IMG/VR virus record: IMGVR_UViG_3300021598_000186
Coordinates: 1 to 51,421 of that record
DNA: 51,421 nt
Strand: one strand, 5' to 3'
DNA from: a virus
This document shows, piece after piece, positions 46,122-51,421 of the stretch (position 1 is its first letter; each line of letters begins with the position of its first letter). The notes below the pieces were generated by a model. That model did no database searches. It saw only the letters and a program-made list of their open reading frames with translations, and was not told where the DNA came from. A program made the translations under genes and the position numbers.

Positions 46122-47068
46122 TAGCCATTTCTCCCAAAGACAATCCGTACCTTGCTATAACATGGCAGGTTAATAATTTTTGCAATTATAGGTGTAGTTA
46201 TTGTAACGAAGGAAACTGGAGTGGGTCTTACACTAATGAAGATAAAATTGATGTTTTATTAGAAAATTTAGAAAAAATAATAAAATATTATCAAGATAAC
46301 GGTTATGTATATTTCAAGTTTTATTACAGTGGCGGTGAACCTACCCTCTGGAAAGGTTTAATACCAGTATCTAATTTTCTCAAAGAGAGATTGGGTCATA
46401 ATGTAACTTTAGGAATTAATACAAACCTAAGTAGAAAAATTTCTTGGTGGGAAAAACATTATCAATTGTTTGATGATGTAGTTGCTAGTTATCATCCTGA
46501 GTTTGCAAATAAATCAAATTACTTAGAAATTGCAGAATTTTTACAAAATAAAGTAAATTATCTTTGTTTAAGAATGATGCTGTTAGAAGAAAAGTTCGAT
46601 GACATGTTAACAGTAGGAGCAGAAATTAAAAGTAAATTAAAGAATTACAATCTTGAATGGGTTCCGCTATTAGATGAAATGAGTGTTGTAACGGGCCCGT
46701 GGAAATACAAAGATTCTAGAATATCGGATTTTATATCAAAAAATAATTTTGAATCTAAGGTAACTATATATAAACCCGAACCAAAAACAGTAATTGCTTC
46801 AGTAGAAAAATACGATGATGGCACTGTAAAGACTTTGAATAGTAATAGAATCGTAGCAGAAAACAGAAATTTTTTCCAAGGATGGAAATGTAAAGTTCAG
46901 GAATCTATTTTTATTTCACCTAGCGGAACAATGAGAGCCGCAAGTTGCGGCCAAGGACCGATGTTAGGAAACATATTCGATGTTTTTAAATTAACGTCAA
47001 ATGACGTTATCTGTCAAAAGGACTATTGTCATTGCGGAACTGATATATTAATTACTAAAGAAAAATGA
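46109..47068 (+). CDS. Radical SAM protein with C-terminal auxiliary cysteines
   Basis: In this 319-residue protein CNYRCSYC (Cys25, Cys29, Cys32) lies close to the N-terminus, with no twitch domain before it. The GGEP motif is at 75-78 (YYSGGEPTLWKG). Five cysteines near the end (Cys261, Cys280, Cys302, Cys307, Cys309, with CHCG last) fit a C-terminal twitch or SPASM-like cluster. Its order is therefore the reverse of its three neighbours, which suggests a distinct reaction or an origin in another family. The start overlaps the previous stop by 13 bases, and the stop overlaps the next start by 4. Confidence 0.78.
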   Translation: MPNLIAISPKDNPYLAITWQVNNFCNYRCSYCNEGNWSGSYTNEDKIDVLLENLEKIIKYYQDNGYVYFKFYYSGGEPTLWKGLIPVSNFLKERLGHNVTLGINTNLSRKISWWEKHYQLFDDVVASYHPEFANKSNYLEIAEFLQNKVNYLCLRMMLLEEKFDDMLTVGAEIKSKLKNYNLEWVPLLDEMSVVTGPWKYKDSRISDFISKNNFESKVTIYKPEPKTVIASVEKYDDGTVKTLNSNRIVAENRNFFQGWKCKVQESIFISPSGTMRAASCGQGPMLGNIFDVFKLTSNDVICQKDYCHCGTDILITKEK

Positions 47069-48300
47069 CCAGAAAAAATTTTTGCCTATATCCTTTTGCT
47101 GCGTTTAGTCTTGATAATGCAGGCAGACAACGTATATGTTGTAATAATCAAGGATATGATAGATTAGAAAAAAATAAAGAATTTAACGATCCCACGTTTG
47201 AAGTCTTAGAATCTTTTAATAATGATTTTCATAAAGAAATAAGAAAATATTTCATAGAAGATAAAAAACATCCTACTTGTAAAAAATGTTGGGAGATTGA
47301 AAGTAACGGAAAAATAAGTTGGAGACAATGGTTCAACGAAAGTTTCGGAGTTTCAATGGATGAAGAATATTGGATTTCGAAATGTGACGCAGACGGTACT
47401 ATCAAAGAAGCAGAATTTTATTATCTAGATATCACGTTCGGTAACAGATGTAATCTTAAATGCGTAATGTGTAACGGATTTAACAGTACTTTATTTCTAA
47501 AAGAACAATTAGATACCAAACAAATACCTATAGAACATTATGATAGAATGATGAAGTTAGATTGGTATCATGACGGAAGTTGCCTTGAAAAACTGTATCC
47601 TTTTGTCAGCAAGGTTGAAAGAATACATATTGTTGGCGGCGAACCTTTAATAATTGATCATCAAGCATTTTTACAAAAATTTATTGATCTCGGAATATCT
47701 AAGAACATAGTATTAAGTTATAATTCTAATCTTACTAAAACACCAAGAGAAATATTAGACTGTTGGAAAGAATTCAAACGTGTTTATTTGTGTGTAAGTG
47801 TTGATGCTTACGGTAAATTAAATGAATTTATTAGATATCCAATGAAATGGAATAAGTTAATAGATAATTTAGAAACTATTGATGCTGTGGCTAAAGAACA
47901 AGAAAATATTAGCATACAGATACATGCAACATTTAGTTCATTAAACTGTGATAGGATTATAGAGTTTTTAGATTGGCACAAGGAAATATCTACACAATTA
48001 ACATCGATTGAACCTCATCCCATGTTCAATTATGTTTATAACCCTAAATATTTTGATCCAACACATCTTCCTCAAGAAACTAAAAATAAAATATACGAAG
48101 ATTATATCAAATGGGAATCAAATAATCTCGAATACTTAGAAAGAAACGGAACCAGAGAAAGAATTGATATGTTGAAAAGTTATATCGAAAAAATGATAAA
48201 GTCTGGAAGAAACGAAAAACTATATCGAGACGGCATAGATAAAATTGCTTTCTTTGAAAAAGTAAGAGATATTACTTTTCCTACTAAAACAGAGTCTTAG
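47065..48300 (+). CDS. Radical SAM protein with N-terminal twitch domain (2)
   Basis: In this 411-residue protein Cys7, Cys25, Cys26, Cys72 and Cys75 (KNFCLYPF, RICCNNQ, CKKCW) form the N-terminal twitch set. CNLKCVMC (129-136) is the radical SAM motif and VGGEP (190-194) the second. A serial block with FYYLDITFGNRCN is shared with the other twitch proteins. It is the last gene of the cassette. Its final 17 bases overlap tail-to-tail with a minus-strand gene, and no terminator lies between them. Substrate unknown. Confidence 0.78.
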   Translation: MTRKNFCLYPFAAFSLDNAGRQRICCNNQGYDRLEKNKEFNDPTFEVLESFNNDFHKEIRKYFIEDKKHPTCKKCWEIESNGKISWRQWFNESFGVSMDEEYWISKCDADGTIKEAEFYYLDITFGNRCNLKCVMCNGFNSTLFLKEQLDTKQIPIEHYDRMMKLDWYHDGSCLEKLYPFVSKVERIHIVGGEPLIIDHQAFLQKFIDLGISKNIVLSYNSNLTKTPREILDCWKEFKRVYLCVSVDAYGKLNEFIRYPMKWNKLIDNLETIDAVAKEQENISIQIHATFSSLNCDRIIEFLDWHKEISTQLTSIEPHPMFNYVYNPKYFDPTHLPQETKNKIYEDYIKWESNNLEYLERNGTRERIDMLKSYIEKMIKSGRNEKLYRDGIDKIAFFEKVRDITFPTKTES

Positions 48301-48589
48301 TTGAATCGGTAATATCTCTTTTCAATCTTTCTATATCTATTTTAAAATCTATCTTTTTTATTTCGTCTTTGTACTCTTGAAGAGTCTCTAATAGTTTTTC
48401 TGCGATAGATTCTGGAGCAGACCCTTGGAGTTGAGCACGTACATCAATCTGCCATATCCTGCCATCTTCAAACGTTAAATGTACCATTTCAAGATATGCA
48501 ACAGGCATGGTATTCATGTACATATCTTCAAATACCTCCGGCCACTCTTTTACAAGATGCATTGGCGGTCTAAACAACGGCTTAGGCAT
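48284..48589 (-). CDS. Conserved small phage protein, unknown function
   Basis: This 101-residue protein has an N-terminal RPPMHLVKEWPEVFEDMYMN block (7-26), an EDGRIWQIDV strand, and a charged helical C-terminus ending STKTLF. I recall similar proteins in marine T4-like phages, always without a function. The hydrophobic final residues could be a short docking motif, but that is speculative. Its 3' end overlaps the radical SAM gene on the other strand by 17 bases, and its start overlaps the next minus-strand gene's stop by 8 bases. Confidence 0.62.
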   Translation of the reverse strand: MPKPLFRPPMHLVKEWPEVFEDMYMNTMPVAYLEMVHLTFEDGRIWQIDVRAQLQGSAPESIAEKLLETLQEYKDEIKKIDFKIDIERLKRDITDSTKTLF

Positions 48590-49232
48590 CTGCTGTTTCT
48601 TTAGTCTTTGAAGATTTTTTTACAGTCGGATCTAGATCTTCTGCTTCTTTACGTAGACGTGCTGCTTCTTTGTATAGTGCATCTGCTTGACTGCGTAATC
48701 CTTTAGCAATATCTTTGTCAGATAATATTTCATTCTGCTGTGCTTGAATTTTTGCAGGCTTGCTAGGTTCTCCTAGATCTTTTCCCAGGTCGTTAACTGC
48801 GGCAACATTTTCTACAGTAGCATCTGACTGTTTTGGAGCACCGGATACAAATGTACATAGATCGTCAACAGCACAGTTTTTTTGCTCTGCTATCAACGAA
48901 TTTAATTGATGCAACGGAATGTTATCATTGGGTGTAGGAGTCATTAGAACAGAATCAGTAGTTACTCTTTCCAATAATCCGTCTGCTCTTAGTGCCTGTA
49001 GCATTGGACGACCATCTGGAAAACTTCTAATAAAAAGAATTTCACCAAACTCAAAAACTTCTTGAGCCTGATCACTTTCTACTACTTTCATAATAGAGTC
49101 GTGATATGTATCAGATAACTGAGCCACAGGAATAACTAGAGAATAGTTAGATTCTCCGGGGAGCGTCCTGAATACCACCAAAACTTTCGCTCCCGATTTG
49201 ATCATTCTACCAGTGTGTTTTAGTGCTCTCAT
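48582..49232 (-). CDS. Conserved phage protein with coiled-coil C-terminus
   Basis: This 216-residue protein has three parts: a beta-rich N-terminal domain (HTGRMIKSGAKVLVVF at 6-21, then SLVIPVAQLSDTYHDS), a linker with VLMTPTPNDNIPLHQLNSLI, and a charged C-terminal helix (LRSQADALYKEAARLRKEAE, about 178-197) likely to form a coiled coil. A protein of this plan is conserved in marine T4-like phages as far as I recall, with unknown role. Its start is one base before the stop of the next gene upstream, in a compact minus-strand run. Confidence 0.62.
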   Translation of the reverse strand: MRALKHTGRMIKSGAKVLVVFRTLPGESNYSLVIPVAQLSDTYHDSIMKVVESDQAQEVFEFGEILFIRSFPDGRPMLQALRADGLLERVTTDSVLMTPTPNDNIPLHQLNSLIAEQKNCAVDDLCTFVSGAPKQSDATVENVAAVNDLGKDLGEPSKPAKIQAQQNEILSDKDIAKGLRSQADALYKEAARLRKEAEDLDPTVKKSSKTKETADA

Positions 49233-49233
49233 A

Positions 49234-49464
49234 TTATTGTTCCTTTTTGTTTACTGAATCTAAAAATGCAGTTAATTTGTTGTAAGTCTTACCAACAACT
49301 TCTAGTTCGTTGGCCTTAAATGCACCGCGCTGAGATGCGATATCGATGATATTTCTCACAGCAGCAAGATCAGTAATATTTAGATCAGGTGCAGAAGGTT
49401 GTGGCGCAGCAGCAGCATCGACAGGCGCTGTAGCGGCTTCTTGATTTTTTACTTCTTCAGTCAT
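49234..49464 (-). CDS. Small Ala/Pro-rich protein, unknown function
   Basis: This 76-residue protein has an Ala/Pro-rich, disordered-looking first 25 residues and a helical rest (LAAVRNIIDIASQRGAFKAN, 33-52, then VVGKTYNKLTAFLDSV). AGGAG stands 6 bases before the ATG, and that ATG overlaps the stop of the preceding gene by one base (TAATG). Short proteins like this are common in T4-like phages; this could be a small regulator or scaffold, but nothing shows it. Confidence 0.6.
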   Translation of the reverse strand: MTEEVKNQEAATAPVDAAAAPQPSAPDLNITDLAAVRNIIDIASQRGAFKANELEVVGKTYNKLTAFLDSVNKKEQ

Positions 49465-49739
49465 TAATTTCTCCTTAAATGAGGACAGGCTAGTATAAAA
49501 TAAGTTATCTCTTTTTGATCTTCAAACCCTGCAAATCTGGCTGTTTTTAATTTTCCATCTTCGGTTACATAAGGCTGAGGAATGATATAATATCTGCCTT
49601 TTAAATTAGCAGTAATCCAATTTTCTATAGTTTGGTCATTGTCCCATTCTACGGAATGGATCATCACTTTTGAAAAATGCGGAACAGCAGTATTCATTTT
49701 TCTGCTGTCTAAGATATCAAGAGCATTAAGATCTAACAT
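49464..49739 (-). CDS. Small protein, unknown function
   Basis: This 91-residue protein of alpha/beta character has IHSVEWDNDQTIENWITANL (27-46) and YYIIPQPYVTEDGKLKTARF (51-70). No catalytic motif, signal peptide or Cys set is seen. The ribosome binding site before the ATG is weak. The stop overlaps the next start by one base, so the two are coupled. I do not recognise the family. Confidence 0.58.
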   Translation of the reverse strand: MLDLNALDILDSRKMNTAVPHFSKVMIHSVEWDNDQTIENWITANLKGRYYIIPQPYVTEDGKLKTARFAGFEDQKEITYFILACPHLRRN

Positions 49740-49763
49740 AACGAATTTATTTACGTAATAAGT

Positions 49764-50165
49764 TTATTGAGGTTGGGATTCTTGGCTTAATCTTTTGGCC
49801 ATGGCTTTGGCTGATCCTAATTTTCTAACATCTCCAGAAAACAGGTATAACTCAAATGCAGATTTTTCAGATAAAACTTTGATATATCTTTTTTCTAAAT
49901 GCCAGGGAGTTTCTAAGAATTGGTCTAACCAAATTAGTACTTGAGGACCTATGGTAAGATCTTTTGGTAAATCTATTTTATAAATTTTAATGTCTGCAAC
50001 AGTTTCTAAAAATTCTAGACATTGATCAGTGATACGGAGACCACCGTTGGATTTTTCTCTTGTGCTGAACCACCATCGTGATCGGCAGTCTTTGACATTT
50101 TTCTCATCAATGGGTAAGCCGGCCGCCTTTAAAAAAACTTCAGTGTATCGGTCTTTATTGTCCAT
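49764..50165 (-). CDS. Conserved phage protein, unknown function
   Basis: This protein of 133 residues from ATG (134 from a GTG one codon earlier) has RSRWWFSTREKSNGGLRIT (near 29-47) and ends with a helix containing FSGDVRKLGSAKAMAKR. Proteins with this WW and GGLR pattern are conserved in marine T4-like phages, in my memory, with no known role. It follows the stop of the previous gene directly. I favour the ATG at 50165, but the GTG at 50168 is equally placed. Confidence 0.6.
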   Translation of the reverse strand: MDNKDRYTEVFLKAAGLPIDEKNVKDCRSRWWFSTREKSNGGLRITDQCLEFLETVADIKIYKIDLPKDLTIGPQVLIWLDQFLETPWHLEKRYIKVLSEKSAFELYLFSGDVRKLGSAKAMAKRLSQESQPQ

Positions 50166-50168
50166 CAC

Positions 50169-50453
50169 TCATTTCAATTCTTCGCCGGTAGTTAATTTAT
50201 AAACTGAAAAGTCTTTGGTTTTAAATAATTTATTTAATTTCTTGGCGAGATTGTGAGCGTGTCCTGGATTGCTAAAACTTACCTTCTTATATTTAGGTCC
50301 GGGATAATTGGCCAGCAGACTACCACTTTTTAAATTAAAAGGTTTGCTCTGGTAAAACACAGCCCAGATAGCCTCGCTTTCTAAAATTTGTTCCACTTTA
50401 TAATTCTCTTTGTTTGCATGTTCAAGAATTACTTTAGGTTTTGGTCTGCTCAT
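50169..50453 (-). CDS. Conserved small phage protein, unknown function
   Basis: This 94-residue basic alpha/beta protein has AIWAVFYQSKPFNLKSG (29-45), PGPKYKKVSFSNPGHAHNL (51-69) and a final helix LAKKLNKLFKTKDF. The family is familiar from T4-like marine phages as a hypothetical protein. Lys-rich patches would allow nucleic-acid binding. A late promoter (GATAAATA, 50491-50484) and a hairpin lie just before the ATG, so it is likely expressed late. Confidence 0.62.
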   Translation of the reverse strand: MSRPKPKVILEHANKENYKVEQILESEAIWAVFYQSKPFNLKSGSLLANYPGPKYKKVSFSNPGHAHNLAKKLNKLFKTKDFSVYKLTTGEELK

Positions 50454-50454
50454 C

Positions 50455-50485
50455 TATATACGTATCCTAATAAACCACGTATATA
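50455..50485 (-). promoter_or_regulatory. Hairpin at the start codon of the gene beginning at 50453
   Basis: TATATACGT (50455-50463) and ACGTATATA (50477-50485) are perfect 9-bp inverted arms. On the minus-strand transcript the AGGA ribosome binding site lies in the 13-base loop, and the 3' arm ends one base before the ATG. A transcript starting at the late promoter would lack most of the 5' arm and stay open. Confidence 0.55.
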
Positions 50486-50491
50486 TTTATC
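50484..50491 (-). promoter_or_regulatory. T4-type late promoter on the minus strand
   Basis: GATAAATA reads from 50491 to 50484 on the minus strand. The expected start is near 50478, 25 bases before the ATG at 50453, inside the 5' arm of a hairpin. It fits the same late class as the plus-strand octamers. Confidence 0.55.
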
Positions 50492-50495
50492 AACT

Positions 50496-50744
50496 TTAGA
50501 ACGTTCCCCCGTCGAACTTAACATCAATCTTAGTAGTTGATTCTCGTATTTCCGACAGCATTTGATGTATTTCTTGAACAGTTAAACCTAATTTAGATGT
50601 TAGAATAGCCAATTCGGCAGTTAAATCACGTGCTTCTTGTATAGTGATTCTAATTTCTTTCTGTTGACTCTTTTCAGCAACAACAGTTCTAGAAATTATT
50701 TTTTCTATAGTAGGTAATGTAGTAGGTAATTTATTTTGAGACAC
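50496..50744 (-). CDS. Small helical protein, unknown function
   Basis: In this 82-residue protein a central pair of helices (TIQEARDLTAELAILTSKL, 33-51, and VQEIHQMLSEIRES) may form a coiled coil or helical hairpin. It ends with VKFDGGTF, a phrase seen in small phage proteins of this type. The start overlaps the end of the next upstream gene by 14 bases. Function unknown; a small structural or regulatory role is possible. Confidence 0.58.
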   Translation of the reverse strand: MSQNKLPTTLPTIEKIISRTVVAEKSQQKEIRITIQEARDLTAELAILTSKLGLTVQEIHQMLSEIRESTTKIDVKFDGGTF

Positions 50745-51207
50745 TTGATAGTACCTGTTTCATTTCAATTTCAGTTTTAAACGGGCCTTGATATGGATAT
50801 CTTTGTAGTGTGATTAATTTAGGGCAAAAACTTTTAACCCACCCTTTATCAAACTTGATGATATAATAACCGGCACAGTACAGGCTTTTTGAATCTTCGC
50901 TCTTAGTAAATAGAGGTAATTTCTTTTTAATGTCATAAAGAGGATTATGAGGTTCGGCACTGGTACTGAATCCGTGAACCTCGTTGGGTAATGCAGTATC
51001 ACTTTCTTTTACAATCTTAACAACAAAAAAGTCTTTACCGAATTGGTCAGTTAAACTTTTTTTGTTTTCGTAGATCTTTATTCCTAACTCATTGCTCATT
51101 ACAAAACGATTGTCTTCGTTTTTTCTTAGAGTAGCAATTTTTTCTCCGTCTTGTTCAACGATCCAAAATTTATTATCGATGATTGGTTTAGCATGTATCT
51201 CTGTCAT
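50731..51207 (-). CDS. Conserved phage protein, unknown function
   Basis: This 158-residue beta-rich protein has NKFWIVEQDGEKIATLR (12-28) and a well-conserved-looking second half (KKLPLFTKSEDSKSLYCAGY at 94-113, then KGWVKSFCPKLITLQRYPYQ near 120-139). I recall close relatives in cyanophage and SAR11 phage T4-like genomes, never with a function. The ATG overlaps the stop of the previous gene (ATGA), and the 3' end overlaps the next gene by 14 bases. Confidence 0.65.
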   Translation of the reverse strand: MTEIHAKPIIDNKFWIVEQDGEKIATLRKNEDNRFVMSNELGIKIYENKKSLTDQFGKDFFVVKIVKESDTALPNEVHGFSTSAEPHNPLYDIKKKLPLFTKSEDSKSLYCAGYYIIKFDKGWVKSFCPKLITLQRYPYQGPFKTEIEMKQVLSSVSK

Positions 51208-51421
51208 AGTGTGTACCTCGCATTTAGTGGTTCAGCATAACTTTGCGCCTGTTCGGCAATTTTTTTCAAATCATATAGATTACAAAATTTAATCAGTCTA
51301 ATACCTACTTGACTGATATTTTTATTTGCATCAATAGCCTGTGAGATAGTTGTGGCAATGATTTCTTTAATGTCGTCTGGTTGATGACTCAAATCAATCA
51401 GTCGACGATTGCGTTCATAAT
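51204..51421 (-). CDS. Partial helical protein running off the right edge
   Basis: Only the C-terminal part is inside the window. The frame is open from the stop at 51204-51206 to the last base, giving about 72 residues. The TTG at 51392 is therefore unlikely to be the true start. It is helical and acidic to neutral (DDIKEIIATTISQAIDANKN, then IRLIKFCNLYDLKKIAEQ). The stop overlaps the next ATG (ATGA), so it belongs to the same minus-strand operon. Family not recognised. Confidence 0.6.
   Translation of the reverse strand, partial: YERNRRLIDLSHQPDDIKEIIATTISQAIDANKNISQVGIRLIKFCNLYDLKKIAEQAQSYAEPLNARYTL

Noticed and set aside
40327-48300. Peptide natural-product (RiPP) cluster with a precursor peptide
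   Set aside because: Radical SAM genes raise the idea, but the genes overlap so tightly that no precursor gene fits, and no leader-like peptide is seen.
1-51421. tRNA genes or CRISPR arrays
   Set aside because: The gaps between genes are all below about 100 bases except the left edge, and none shows a cloverleaf or regularly spaced repeats.

Overview
The window is a contiguous part of a T4-like myovirus genome, most like the marine lineages that infect cyanobacteria or SAR11-type bacteria. The evidence is a dense AT-rich gene set, recognisable T4 core proteins (gp46, gp47, gp55, gp48, gp53, gp5, gp25, gp6), T4-type late promoter octamers (NATAAATA) and several small proteins that I recall from marine T4-like phages. 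No photosynthesis or other host-marker gene is present, so the host is not fixed. All family calls rest on sequence reading and memory, not on a search.

Layout. (1) 1-4590, minus strand: a GIY-YIG nuclease-like gene, a small unknown gene, the recombination nuclease pair gp46/gp47 and the late sigma factor gp55. (2) 4675-13838, plus strand: baseplate and hub genes gp48, gp53, a probable hub protein, a gp5-type spike without lysozyme, gp25 and gp6. (3) 13842-36771, plus strand: a giant 4569-residue structural protein in the position of T4 gp7, a small structural protein, four tandem fibre paralogues that share an N-terminal module, and one more structural protein. (4) 36827-48300, plus strand: an unusual cassette of one small conserved gene, four glycosyltransferase-like genes, one unknown gene and four radical SAM genes holding five radical SAM cores. 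Consecutive genes overlap by 4-14 bases. (5) 48284-51421, minus strand: eight small genes, seven of them complete, of the kind conserved without known function in marine T4-like phages; the last runs off the window.

How the parts fit. gp55 directs transcription from the NATAAATA promoters seen before gp48, gp6, the fourth fibre gene, the cassette and one minus-strand gene. The glycosyltransferase and radical SAM cassette lies directly after the fibre genes and behind its own late promoter. This suggests late-stage modification of virion fibres or of a surface glycan, but that is inference. The promoter of the cassette sits in the loop of a hairpin whose 3' arm contains the ribosome binding site. 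In T4 this layout silences translation from long early transcripts and allows it from late transcripts. A second hairpin and late promoter pair lies before the minus-strand gene that starts at 50453.

The most promising undescribed system is the 36.8-48.3 kb cassette, in particular the repeat glycosyltransferase protein at 40327-42315 and the tandem radical SAM fusion at 43668-46121.
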